A DNA stretch of 64,000 bases from Lichenibacterium minor (GTDB lineage: Bacteria > Pseudomonadota > Alphaproteobacteria > Rhizobiales > Beijerinckiaceae). Below, in pieces: positions 44,741 through 53,302 of this stretch (its first letter is position 1; every line of letters begins with the position of its first letter). The position numbers and the translations under genes were made by a program. Location: NCBI RefSeq assembly GCF_004137685.1, contig NZ_QYBB01000021.1, forward strand, positions 1-64,000, in the 5' to 3' direction. Below the pieces are notes generated by a model. That model worked only from the letters and a program-made list of their open reading frames with translations, searched no databases and was not told the origin of the DNA.

Positions 44741-45262
44741 TCAGCGGTCCGAGCGCGGGCCGCCGGCGGCGTCGGTCGCACCCACCAGCTGGCCCGGCAC
44801 CACGTCGCTCACCCGCTTCCAGGACTGCGTCTTGCACAGGTAGGAGAACAGGCAGCCCTTGACGGACAGCTCGGCCGGCTCCTCGCTCCACACCTTCACG
44901 TCGTAGGACTTGCCGTTGTCGGCATTGTAGACCTTGCCCTCGTAGCGGCCCTCGTCGGCGGGCTTCAACGCCGTCATCAGCTCGTGGCCGAGCACCGGAC
45001 GGGCCTTCTTCTTGGCGTCCGGGTTGGATTCGTCGAGGCGCGGCTTCCCCTTCTCGTCCATGGGCTCCTTCATCCACACCACGTAGCCGCACAGGTCCGC
45101 CTTGCCGGGCCCGCAATGCTCGGTGCGGATGCGGCCGCGGCCGTCCTCGGTGAGCCAAGTGCCGGTGGCGTCGGCCGCGAAGGCCGAACCGGCGGCGCAG
45201 CAGGCGAGGGCGGCGGTGCCGGCGAGCGTGGCCGCGAGCCGGAAGGAAACGAGACGCGTCAT
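44741..45262 (-). CDS. Exported DUF2147-family protein
   Basis: 173 residues from ATG 45262, with a signal peptide (1-28, ending GSAFA). The mature sequence begins TGTWLTEDGRGRIRTEHC and has LCGYVVWMKEP, a GRYEGKVYNADNGKSYDVKV core and GCLFSYLCKTQSW with paired cysteines. This is the DUF2147 pattern of small periplasmic or outer-membrane-associated proteins of unknown role. No operon partner. Confidence 0.87.
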   Translation of the reverse strand: MTRLVSFRLAATLAGTAALACCAAGSAFAADATGTWLTEDGRGRIRTEHCGPGKADLCGYVVWMKEPMDEKGKPRLDESNPDAKKKARPVLGHELMTALKPADEGRYEGKVYNADNGKSYDVKVWSEEPAELSVKGCLFSYLCKTQSWKRVSDVVPGQLVGATDAAGGPRSDR

Positions 45263-45454
45263 GGCGGGAAGCCTCGGTTGGAACACGATAGGGATGGGGA
45301 TGGGGGGCGACACGGCCGGAACGGCGCCCATCGGTGGCGGGATCGGCGCGTCATAGAGGGGATGGACGTGCTGGCGCATCCCGGGCGCGTTGCGCCGCAC
45401 GAGCGGCGGCATGCGTTCGCGCGCGCCGACGGCCGAACCCCTCGGCCGCTGGCC

Positions 45455-46075
45455 TCATGACCCGGTTTCGGGGCTGGCGGCATGCCACCCCGAAGGGCCG
45501 GTGTCCAGGGCGGCGCGGAGGCGGGCCACCGCCGGGGCGGGATCGTATTCCGGCAGGACGGCCTTGCTGACCACGATCCCCTTCAAGGCGACGGCCAGTT
45601 CCGCGTGGAACGCGGCCGGGTCGCGGCCCGCCGGGCCGAAGAGCCGGGACAGGGCACCGACGAACCAGGCGCGGCCGTCCTCCTCGGTCCGCGCCACGAG
45701 GGCCGCTATGGCGGGGTTGCGGGTCGCTTCCGACCAGATCCCCAGGCGGAGGATGGCATGGTCGCGCGAAATCCGGCCGAAATAGGCGTCGATCACGCCC
45801 AGCACCGCCGCGCGCCCGTCGCCCTCGCGCCCGAGCCGCTCGACGAGCGCGGCGCCCCGCAGGTGTTCGCGCTCGACGAGCCCGACGACCAGCGCCTCCT
45901 TGGAGCCGAAGTAGCGGTACAGGTTGGCGGGGCTCATGGCGGCCTGGCGGGCGATGTCCTGCATCGTCGTCCGGTCGAAGCCGTTGCGGACGAGGCAGCG
46001 TTCGGCGGCATCGAGGATGCGCCCGTGCCGGTCGGCGGGGAGGCCGCCGGGATCGACCGCCGGCGCCGCCGTCAC
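45455..46075 (-). CDS. TetR/AcrR-family transcriptional regulator
   Basis: 206 residues from a GTG that overlaps the stop of the small membrane protein (GTGA). The N-terminal HTH is clear: RILDAAERCLVRNGFDRTTMQDIARQAAMSPANLYRYFGSKEAL, starting about residue 17. The C-terminal ligand-binding helices follow with WSEATRNPAI. It is encoded downstream of a membrane protein and behind twin ATGAACGTTCAT palindromes, which are likely its own operators. The ligand is unknown. Confidence 0.9.
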   Translation of the reverse strand: MTAAPAVDPGGLPADRHGRILDAAERCLVRNGFDRTTMQDIARQAAMSPANLYRYFGSKEALVVGLVEREHLRGAALVERLGREGDGRAAVLGVIDAYFGRISRDHAILRLGIWSEATRNPAIAALVARTEEDGRAWFVGALSRLFGPAGRDPAAFHAELAVALKGIVVSKAVLPEYDPAPAVARLRAALDTGPSGWHAASPETGS

Positions 46076-46389
46076 CGGGACGGGTCCGCCCAGCCCGGCG
46101 CCCGCGCCGCGTCGCGCCCGGGTGCCGGCGCCGCGCAGGACGCCGGCTGGGGCCCGCCTTCGGCGCAGAGCCGGGCCTGCCAGCTCGCCGGCCCCACGCC
46201 CGTCACGGCGAGCAGGGCGCAGCAGCCGAGCAGCAGCAGGGCCGCGGGGAGCAGGACGGCCGGCGCCAAGGCGGCCCGCGCCACCGCCAGCGCGCGCCCC
46301 CGCCGAGCTGCGAAACGGCGCGCCGCCACGGCGGCGCGGAGCGCGTTCGGCGAGGGCATGTCGAGGTCGGTGGGGTTCAGCGCGATCAT
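46072..46389 (-). CDS. Small membrane protein co-encoded with the TetR regulator
   Basis: 105 residues from ATG 46389, ggag eight bases upstream. A basic N-terminal stretch (RRFAARRGRALAVARAA) precedes one strong membrane segment (PAVLLPAALLLLGCCALLAV, about 44-63), followed by a short Pro/Ala-rich end with two cysteines. Topology suggests cytoplasmic N-terminus. Function unknown; its overlap with the regulator suggests a sensor, immunity or accessory role in the response that the regulator controls. Confidence 0.65.
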   Translation of the reverse strand: MIALNPTDLDMPSPNALRAAVAARRFAARRGRALAVARAALAPAVLLPAALLLLGCCALLAVTGVGPASWQARLCAEGGPQPASCAAPAPGRDAARAPGWADPSR

Positions 46390-46417
46390 CGTCGGGCTCC
46401 ATCTGATGCAGCGATAA

Positions 46418-46452
46418 TGAACGTTCAGTCAGGGCGAGTCAATGAACGTTCA
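46418..46452. promoter_or_regulatory. Twin TetR-type operator palindromes
   Basis: tgaacgttca occurs at 46418-46427 and 46443-46452, the second extended to the 14-base palindrome aatgaacgttcatt. They sit in the promoter of the TetR operon (starts at 46389) and upstream of the divergent glycosyltransferase gene. Palindromes of this type are bound by TetR/AcrR dimers, so autoregulation and control of the divergent gene are likely. Confidence 0.75.
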
Positions 46453-46593
46453 TTCTCGCGCGGATCCGCCGCGGGCCGCGGGAGCGGCCCGGCCCCGCCG
46501 CGGCCGTCCCGAGCGCCGTCCCCTGTGGATCGCGGCGTCCGAACCGTGTTACGGGAGCCCACCCCCGGCGGGGCGCGGAAGGGGGAGAAGCGG

Positions 46594-48414
46594 TTGCAGA
46601 TCGTGTTCGTGCTTCTGGCCCACAACGCGGCGTCGCTCGTCGCCCGCGTGGCCCGGACCCTGACGGCCACGGGCCACCGCATGGTGATCCACTACGACGC
46701 CAAGGTGCCGGAAGCCGAGTTCAACGCGCTGAAGGCGTCGCTGGCGGCCTTGGGTGACCGCGTGCGCTTCGCCCGGCGCGTCCGGGTCGGCTGGGGCGAG
46801 TGGTCGGTGGTGCAGGCGACGCTCAACGCCGTCGAGGCGGTCGCGGAAGCCGGCTGGGCGCCCGACTACGTCTACCTGATGAGCGCGATGGATTATCCGA
46901 TCCGCTCCGCCGCCGAGCTCGACGCTTTCCTGGAGCGCAACCGCGGCGACGAGTTCATCGAGAGCGTGCCCTCCGACACCGTGAAGTGGGTGAAGAGCGG
47001 CCCGCAGCGCGAGCGCTACCAGTACCGCTGGCCCTTCAACTGGCGCGAACGCCCCCTCCTGACGGACCGGCTGTTCCGCCTGCAGCGGCGGCTCGGGCTG
47101 AAGCGCCGCTTCGTCGCCGACATGGTCCCCCACCTCGGCTCGCAATGGTGGGTGCTGACCTGGCCGACCCTGCAGGCCGTGATGGAGATCGCGCGCCGGC
47201 CCGACGTGCTGGCCTTCTTCCGCACCACGCTGGTGCCGGACGAGCTGTTCTTCCAAACCCTGGTGCGGCAGGTCGTGCCCGACCACCGCATCATCAACTG
47301 CCCGCTGACGCTCTACCAGTTCACCGATTACGGCTACCCCGTGGTGTACCACGCCGACCACCTCGACTACCTGACGCGCCAGCGCTTCTTCATGGCGCGC
47401 AAGCTGTCGTCGCACGACATGGCGCTGCGCGACCTGCTCGACCCCTATTGGCGCGGTGAACGCCGGGCGAAGCCCTTCATCGACGAGGACGTGGGGCTGC
47501 GCTCCACGGAATACGACGATTGGCGCCTCGCCCACCGCGACGGGCCGCCGAACCGCCCGCTGGCGGGCGGGGGCGAGCGCGGCTGGGCGGCGAACCGGCG
47601 CGTGGCCAAGCCCTGCTTCGCGGTGGTGGGCACCAGCACGGCCGAGCTCGGCTTCGCCCACCGCGTGCTGTCGCGCGCCGCGAACGTGCGGCTGCACGGC
47701 CAGCTGTTCCACCCCGCCGCCATCGAGTTCGCCGACCGGGCCTCAGCCTTCGCGTCCTACGGCGAAGCGGACGTCGAGATGCGCAACATGTCGGGCGTCG
47801 ATTTCCTCACCGACGTGGTGCGGGCCGAGCCCGAACGCTCGACCGGTTTCCTGCTGCGGGCCGAGCAGGGCGGATCCGTCGCCGAGGAGCTGGCGGGGCG
47901 CCCCGACGTGCGGCTGGCGCAGCTCGGCGGCGATCCGCTGGTGGCCTTCTCCGAGGCGCTCGGCGGCCCCCACCCGGCGCTGGGCGCGCCCTTCGACCCC
48001 GCGGCGCTGGACGAGATGCCGGCCGAAGCCGCGGCCCACCGCTTCCGCGTGTTCCTCAAGGCGTTCCACAGCCAGGGCGGCGCGGCGGACCGGCGCTTCA
48101 AGGCCGCCGTGGACGCCCGCCCCAAGGGCTGGGCCCAGAAGTTCGACCCCCGGCGGATCGGCCCCGACTGGCTGAGCCGGCTGGAAACCTGCCTCGGCGT
48201 CCGCATCGACATCACGCCCGAAGCGCTGGAAGCCGAGCGCGTCGCGGCCGTGGAAGACTTCCGCGCGCGGCGCCGCGGCGTGATCGACCTCCTGGTGCGC
48301 GGCGGCATCGACCCGGTGGTGTTCGACGTGCTGGGACAGGGCGGCGGCCCAGGGGGCGGGCAAGGCGGCGGCCAAGGCGGCGGCGAAGTGTCGAACGCCC
48401 TGGCGCTGCTGTGA
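46594..48414 (+). CDS. GT14-like glycosyltransferase with C-terminal accessory domain
   Basis: 606 residues from a TTG with gggggag eight bases upstream; upstream in-frame start codons have no ribosome site. Residues 1-330 resemble core-2/I-branching beta-1,6-GlcNAc transferases: IVFVLLAHN, VIHYDAKV, YLMSAMDYPIRS and LGSQWWVLT then PDELFFQTLV. The remaining part, from about VAKPCFAVVGTST, looks like a DUF5928-type domain with a P-loop-like fold, and the end is a Gly-rich tract GQGGGPGGGQGGGQGGG. It sits with the capsule export operon and probably extends or branches the polymer. Confidence 0.75.
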   Translation: MQIVFVLLAHNAASLVARVARTLTATGHRMVIHYDAKVPEAEFNALKASLAALGDRVRFARRVRVGWGEWSVVQATLNAVEAVAEAGWAPDYVYLMSAMDYPIRSAAELDAFLERNRGDEFIESVPSDTVKWVKSGPQRERYQYRWPFNWRERPLLTDRLFRLQRRLGLKRRFVADMVPHLGSQWWVLTWPTLQAVMEIARRPDVLAFFRTTLVPDELFFQTLVRQVVPDHRIINCPLTLYQFTDYGYPVVYHADHLDYLTRQRFFMARKLSSHDMALRDLLDPYWRGERRAKPFIDEDVGLRSTEYDDWRLAHRDGPPNRPLAGGGERGWAANRRVAKPCFAVVGTSTAELGFAHRVLSRAANVRLHGQLFHPAAIEFADRASAFASYGEADVEMRNMSGVDFLTDVVRAEPERSTGFLLRAEQGGSVAEELAGRPDVRLAQLGGDPLVAFSEALGGPHPALGAPFDPAALDEMPAEAAAHRFRVFLKAFHSQGGAADRRFKAAVDARPKGWAQKFDPRRIGPDWLSRLETCLGVRIDITPEALEAERVAAVEDFRARRRGVIDLLVRGGIDPVVFDVLGQGGGPGGGQGGGQGGGEVSNALALL

Positions 48415-48440
48415 CCGACGCCCTCGAGAAGGATGACACG

Positions 48441-49355
48441 ATGCAGGCTTCCCCCACCCGCCGGGTCGCGGCGTCGCTGGCGCTGGGGCTCGGCCTGCTG
48501 TCCGCCGGGCCCGGGGAAGCGGCACCGCCCTGCCCGGCCGCGTCGCCGCCCGCGGCGCGGCGCTACGCCGGCCGGGTGGGGCACTACCTCGCCGACCTGA
48601 AGACGTCCTTCCCCGAACACGAGCTGTATTCGCCCGCCACCGCCCTCACCCGCGCCAACTACCGCGCGGTGCTGGACGGGCTGGCGGGCGAGGCGGGCGT
48701 CAACGGCGTGCGGCTGCCGATCGTGCCGGCCTATGCCGGCGCGGCCGACTACCCGCCGCTCTACGGCGACGTCCTCGCCTCCGCGCGAAGCCTCGGGCTG
48801 TCGATCTACGCGAGCCCGATGTCGGTGGGGATGAAGCCCTTCGTGGGCTGGTCGGACGACCGCTACGCGTCCTGGATCGCCGACTACGCGGCGGCGTTCC
48901 GGCCCGACGTGCTGTCGCCGTTCAACGAGGCGGGGCTCGACAACCGCCGCATCGCCCGGGTCGCCCGCCTCGTGCGGGCGAAGCTGACGGTGCCGGTGCT
49001 GCTGATGGGGCCGGACCGGCAGCACGTCGGCCGCTCCGCGGAAAGCCTCGCGCGCGACCCCGCCGTCGCGGCGCTGTTCGACATCGTGGGCTCCCACAAC
49101 GCCGACAAGGACGCGGGCGCCACCGCGGCGGCCTGGGGGGCGCTGGTCGAGGCCGCCGGCGGCCGGCCCGTGTGGTCGAGCGAGAACCCGGCGCTGTGGA
49201 GCCGCGGGCAGGTCGAAGGGTTGCCCGGCATGGACCAGGCGGTGGAGGGCGGCGTGGAGGGCGTGGTGGCCTGGATGGCCAAACCCGGCCTCGTCGACGG
49301 CACGGGCCGCCCCACCGCCAAGGCCTGCGAGATCGCGGCGAACCTCGTCAGGTAG
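48441..49355 (+). CDS. Exported glycosidase-like TIM-barrel protein
   Basis: 304 residues from ATG 48441, with aagga upstream; a GTG overlapping the previous stop is an alternative. A signal peptide is present (SLALGLGLLSAGPGEA). The fold looks like a clan-A glycoside hydrolase: VNGVRLPIVPAYAG, then an acid/base-like Glu in SPFNEAGLDNR and a nucleophile-like Glu in WSSENPALWS. Candidate families are GH30, GH39 or GH5-like, not resolved. It could trim or cut the locus polysaccharide. It follows the GT14-like gene closely. Confidence 0.65.
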   Translation: MQASPTRRVAASLALGLGLLSAGPGEAAPPCPAASPPAARRYAGRVGHYLADLKTSFPEHELYSPATALTRANYRAVLDGLAGEAGVNGVRLPIVPAYAGAADYPPLYGDVLASARSLGLSIYASPMSVGMKPFVGWSDDRYASWIADYAAAFRPDVLSPFNEAGLDNRRIARVARLVRAKLTVPVLLMGPDRQHVGRSAESLARDPAVAALFDIVGSHNADKDAGATAAAWGALVEAAGGRPVWSSENPALWSRGQVEGLPGMDQAVEGGVEGVVAWMAKPGLVDGTGRPTAKACEIAANLVR

Positions 49356-49371
49356 CCTTCGGCGAACCCGT

Positions 49372-50472
49372 TCAGAACCATTGCCCCGGGTTCAGCAACC
49401 CGGCGTCCACGAGGTCCCGCGTGGTGCGGTAGCGGCGGCTCGCGTCCCCCAGGGGCGACGCGTCGCGCAGCTTCAGCAGCCCCGGATAGGCGGCGAGGCC
49501 GCCGTCCTTCACCGTCACGGCCGCCTCGTGGCGCGCCGCCACCTCCAGGGTTTCGGGCCGGGCCAGCAGCGCGTAGCGCAGGATGCAGCCCGTCGGGCTC
49601 GAATGCCAGGGCGTGTGCGGGCTGTTGAGGTAGGCGGGCACGACCAGCCGCGTCCCGGCCACGTAGCCGTAGAACCACTGCCACTTCACCAGCGGCACGC
49701 GGTTCAGCGCCGGGCTTTGCCGCGGCTTCGTCCGGTGCAGGGTGCGGCGCTGCAGCCCGCCCCGCACGATGACGTTGCGGAACCGCCCGGGGTCCAGCGT
49801 CACGAAGCCGAAGGCGTCGAAGCGGTCGAGCGCCGCGGGCGGCGCGCCTTCGGCCGCCAGCTCGGCGGCCGGGCGCTCCCCGTACATCTCCACCACCAGC
49901 GCGTAGACGTGCTCGCGGCTTTCGGAATCGAGGAATTCGGTGAAGTCCCCGAGGCTGCGGCTTTCGCACCGGTAGAACACGAAGGCGTCGGTCGTGGCGA
50001 GGGACAGGCACCAGCGGCCGGTGGCGTAGCGCCCGCGCAGCCCGTTGAGCCAGGTGAGCGCCTTGCCGCCCCCGGGGCCGGCGCGCGGTCGCCACACCGC
50101 GCAGCCGGGCTCGGCCCCGAGATGCCCCGCGAGCCCGCCGTCGGACGACAGGTCGAGGAACACGAAATGCTTCGCGCCGAGCCCGCGGTGGTGCGCCAGG
50201 AAGGCCTGGGCCAGCGCGTGGTCGCCGTGGTGGGCCGCCACCACCACGAGGGCCCGCCCGGCCGGCGCCGAGGCCGGCCCGGCCACGAGCTCCAGCGCCC
50301 GCAGGCTCAGCCGCGCCCGCAGCCACGGCAGGAGCAGCACGGACGCGAAGCGGAACGGCGCCTGCAGCTTCGACCAGAAGCCGCCGAGCCGCAGCGACTG
50401 CAGCACGCGCACGCGGCGGCGCTGGCCCGCCATGGGGCCGCGGTTGACGTGGGTCCGGCGGGGCGGGATCAC
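49372..50472 (-). CDS. Glycosyltransferase-like protein (Glyco_tranf_2_4 type)
   Basis: 366 residues from a GTG with aggagg eight bases upstream. VVVAAHHGDHALAQAFLAHHRGLGAKHFVFLDLSSDGG matches family-2 transferases with a HH-x-LG acceptor helix and DxSSDG metal-binding-like motif, although the usual RNE is replaced. FVFYRCESRSL and FGFVTLDPG lie in the middle. Last gene of the export operon; it would add a sugar to the polymer before export, but the reaction is unproved. Confidence 0.7.
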   Translation of the reverse strand: MIPPRRTHVNRGPMAGQRRRVRVLQSLRLGGFWSKLQAPFRFASVLLLPWLRARLSLRALELVAGPASAPAGRALVVVAAHHGDHALAQAFLAHHRGLGAKHFVFLDLSSDGGLAGHLGAEPGCAVWRPRAGPGGGKALTWLNGLRGRYATGRWCLSLATTDAFVFYRCESRSLGDFTEFLDSESREHVYALVVEMYGERPAAELAAEGAPPAALDRFDAFGFVTLDPGRFRNVIVRGGLQRRTLHRTKPRQSPALNRVPLVKWQWFYGYVAGTRLVVPAYLNSPHTPWHSSPTGCILRYALLARPETLEVAARHEAAVTVKDGGLAAYPGLLKLRDASPLGDASRRYRTTRDLVDAGLLNPGQWF

Positions 50473-50494
50473 GCCGCCGCCTCCTGGGTGTCGC

Positions 50495-51748
50495 TCACTC
50501 CCCTCCCCCGCCGTCGCTCGTGCTGGTGATGACGCGGCGCGCCGTCGTGGTGGTGGTCGTCACGGGCCCGCGGAAGTCGTAGTAGATGCCGGCGATGCCG
50601 CGCATGATCTGCACCGCCTTGCTGAGCTCCACCGCGTCGGCGTTGGTGATCAGCACCGTGTCCTTGTCGCGCATCTGCACCGACTGGCCGATGAAGTAGC
50701 CGGACGCGGCGCGCAGGTCCAAATGGTAGACGACCGGCACGGGCTCGACCTTGCCGGCGAGCGCCGTCAGCCGCGGGTCGCCGGGCGGCAGCAGGGTCCT
50801 CACCAGCGCCGGGGGCTCGAAGCGCATCAGGAAGATCTGGCCGACGTTGGCGATGGCGTCGTTGCCGCCCCCGGCCCGCGCCACGCCCTCGGCCAGGGTC
50901 ACGCGCTCGACGTTGAAATCGTATTGCGACACTTTCAGCGCCGCCCCCAGCACGGAGAAGCTCCGCGGGTTGCGGATCAGCACCAGGTTGTCGCCGGGCT
51001 CGATGCGGATGTTCTCGCGCGGGTCCTCGACGAGCCTCTGCATCGTCGCCCGCGCCACGCGGCCGCCGCGCACGAGCTGCACGTCCGTGTCGAAGGGCGG
51101 GTCCCTGGGGCCGCCCGCCTCGGCGATGACGTCGAGCACGCGCTCGCCCCGCAGCGTGATGGGCACGAGGCCGGGCTTGCCGACGTCGCCGTTGACCGAC
51201 GCCGTGTTGACCGTGGAGCTGACGAGGCTGACCAGGACCTGCGGGTTGGTGGCCTTGCCGTCCAGCGACCGGGCGATGGCGCGGCCCGCCTGGGCGGGCG
51301 TGAGCCCCGCCACCTTCACGGTGCCGCCGAAGGGCACCGGCACGGTGCCATCCTGCTCCACCACCTGGGCCGGCAGCGTCGCGGTGTGGCCGCCCACCGG
51401 GGCGCCCTTGTCGGCGGGGCCGTTCAGCGCCGGCGCGGCGCCGAACAGGGGGATGGGCGCGACCTCGAACACCGTGACGGCGACGACGTCGCCCGGCTTC
51501 AACACCAGCGACGGCCGGTACACGTCGGCCCCCAGGGACGACAGGCCCGCGCGCCGGTAGCTCGAGATCGCCTTCGCCACCGTGGGGTCGAGGTCGAGCA
51601 GCACGTAGCCGGGGTTCCCCGAGACGGCGCCGGGGGCGATGAACTCCACGGCCGTGGGTGCCGCGCTCGGCAGCTCCGAGCAGCCGCTCAGGGTCGCGGC
51701 GCCCAGCAGCAGGGCGCACCCGACGGCAGCCGCCGACCTGGAAGACAT
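50495..51748 (-). CDS. Wza/KpsD-type polysaccharide export outer-membrane lipoprotein
   Basis: 417 residues from ATG 51748. The signal peptide ends in a lipobox with Cys at residue 22 (LSGCSELP). LKPGDVVAVTVFE is the polysaccharide export (PES) signature, and SLBB-type repeats follow (VNGDVGKPGLVPI...GGPRDPPF). The tail has a run of Thr (TTTTTT) before the last 20 residues. Wza/KpsD form the outer-membrane channel for capsule polymers; the C-terminal amphipathic helix of true Wza is not obvious here. Confidence 0.88.
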   Translation of the reverse strand: MSSRSAAAVGCALLLGAATLSGCSELPSAAPTAVEFIAPGAVSGNPGYVLLDLDPTVAKAISSYRRAGLSSLGADVYRPSLVLKPGDVVAVTVFEVAPIPLFGAAPALNGPADKGAPVGGHTATLPAQVVEQDGTVPVPFGGTVKVAGLTPAQAGRAIARSLDGKATNPQVLVSLVSSTVNTASVNGDVGKPGLVPITLRGERVLDVIAEAGGPRDPPFDTDVQLVRGGRVARATMQRLVEDPRENIRIEPGDNLVLIRNPRSFSVLGAALKVSQYDFNVERVTLAEGVARAGGGNDAIANVGQIFLMRFEPPALVRTLLPPGDPRLTALAGKVEPVPVVYHLDLRAASGYFIGQSVQMRDKDTVLITNADAVELSKAVQIMRGIAGIYYDFRGPVTTTTTTARRVITSTSDGGGGE

Positions 51749-51946
51749 GGATCCCAACGCTCCGATGAAGCCTGCGCCCCCACGCGGCGAGTTCCCGTCG
51801 ATCTTCAGGGTTCCGTAACCTCGCCCGCGGCGCTTGGCCAGCCACCCGCCCCGGCCATCCACCGCGCTGGGTTGCGAAAGCCCCCGGGAGCGGCCGAAAG
51901 GACACGCTTCGTGGGCCCGGCCGGCCGCGCCGCGGGGGAAACGGCC

Positions 51947-53278
51947 TCAGCCCATGATCTGGTCGCGCGCCGCGCCCATCACGAGGCTGCCGAAGGCGAA
52001 GAGCAGCAGCGCCGACAGGAACACCGTCACGGTGGCCTCGACGGGAAAGGTGTAGCTTTCGTGCTCCGGCAGGTCGGGCGGGATGAAGTCGACGAGGTAG
52101 TTCTGCTTGGTGGCGGCATCCGCCCGCGCCACGACGAGCCCCTGCTGCGCCGCCATGTAGGCGTTCTTGGCGAACTCCTGTTCGAGCTGGAGCGCCTGGT
52201 AGTCGTTCAGGACCTGCGAATAGGGCGCCGCCGCAGCGGCTCCCACGGTTCCAGCGGCGCCGGACGCCGCGGGCCTGTCGGACGCGAGGCGTCCCTGCTC
52301 CGACTTCAGCTGGCCTTCCAGCGCGGCGATCCTGGATTTCAGCTGCACGACGATGGGCGAATTCGGCGCCAGCTGGCCCGCGACGCCGGTGAGCTGGCCT
52401 CGCGCGTCGGCGAGCTGGCCCTCGATCGAGCCCACGATGGTGCCGAGCTGGCTGGCGGCGCGGGTCGGGTCCTGGTCGCCCTGCCTGTTCTGGAACTCCG
52501 TCAGGGCGACCCGGGCCTTGCGCACGCGCTCCTCTTCCCGGCCGAGCTCGGCTTCGGCGAACTTCACCTCGTTGGCGCGGGCGCGGGAGGTCAGGTCGTC
52601 GACCATGCCGTCGGCCGCCGTCACGATGGCCTTGGCGAGCGTTTGGGCGAAGGCGGGGTCGAAGGCGTCGACCTCCACCTTGATGTAGCCGCCGAGCCCC
52701 TGGCTCACCTGAACGCGGGAGCGGAAGTAGTCGAGAAAGGTTTCGCGCGACGCGTCCGGTTCGAGCCGCGACAGCCAGTCGATGTGCGACGCGTCGAAAT
52801 GCCGGCGCAGGTCGAGGTCGCGGTCGAGCCTGTCGGCCAGGGTCGAGGAGCGCAGGTATTCGTAGACGATGGTGCCGAGGTCGACCGTGTTGCTCTGCGC
52901 CGTGCCGGTGACGCTCTGCACGAGGCCGGACGCGAGGCTCGAAGGGCCGCGGTAGGTCTGGTAGGTCAGCTCGAAGTCGGACGTGTAGCGGGGCGTGGCG
53001 ACGAACAGCGTGTAGAGCGCGGTCAGCAGCGTCGGCAGCAGCACGACCAGGGTGAACCAGGCGAGGAGGCGGCGCGAGCGCGAGCGGCGGCGCTCCACCA
53101 GGGCGACGGCATATTGGGCGGTGGCGGGCCAGCCCACCGCGCCGCCCGCCGCGGCCTCCGCCGGCGCGGCGGCGGCGCGGCGCGGCCCGAGCCCGCGGCC
53201 GGGCCGGGCCGGGGCCGCGGGCTTCCCGTCCGGCCCGGCCCTGACGACGGCGGTCCCGGTATCGTCCACCTCGTTCAT
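51947..53278 (-). CDS. KpsE/Wzz-type polysaccharide co-polymerase
   Basis: 443 residues. Residues 1-55 are Ala/Pro/Arg-rich and cytoplasmic; a membrane helix (LAWFTLVVLLPTLLTALYTLFVA) follows at about 70-92; then a long periplasmic coiled coil including TSRARANEVKFAEAEL and LNDYQALQLEQEFAKNAY; a second membrane helix closes it (EATVTVFLSALLLFAFGSL). This is the PCP layout of KpsE/BexC, which spans the periplasm between KpsM/T and the outer-membrane channel. Confidence 0.9.
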   Translation of the reverse strand: MNEVDDTGTAVVRAGPDGKPAAPARPGRGLGPRRAAAAPAEAAAGGAVGWPATAQYAVALVERRRSRSRRLLAWFTLVVLLPTLLTALYTLFVATPRYTSDFELTYQTYRGPSSLASGLVQSVTGTAQSNTVDLGTIVYEYLRSSTLADRLDRDLDLRRHFDASHIDWLSRLEPDASRETFLDYFRSRVQVSQGLGGYIKVEVDAFDPAFAQTLAKAIVTAADGMVDDLTSRARANEVKFAEAELGREEERVRKARVALTEFQNRQGDQDPTRAASQLGTIVGSIEGQLADARGQLTGVAGQLAPNSPIVVQLKSRIAALEGQLKSEQGRLASDRPAASGAAGTVGAAAAAPYSQVLNDYQALQLEQEFAKNAYMAAQQGLVVARADAATKQNYLVDFIPPDLPEHESYTFPVEATVTVFLSALLLFAFGSLVMGAARDQIMG

Positions 53279-53302
53279 CGCGGGTCGCTCATGGGGCGTC
53301 GC

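Noticed and set aside
48361..48414. Gly-rich end of the GT14-like protein as a sequencing or frameshift artefact
   Set aside because: The frame stays open to a stop that overlaps the next gene's possible start, and the repeat unit is regular, so it is kept as a real tail.
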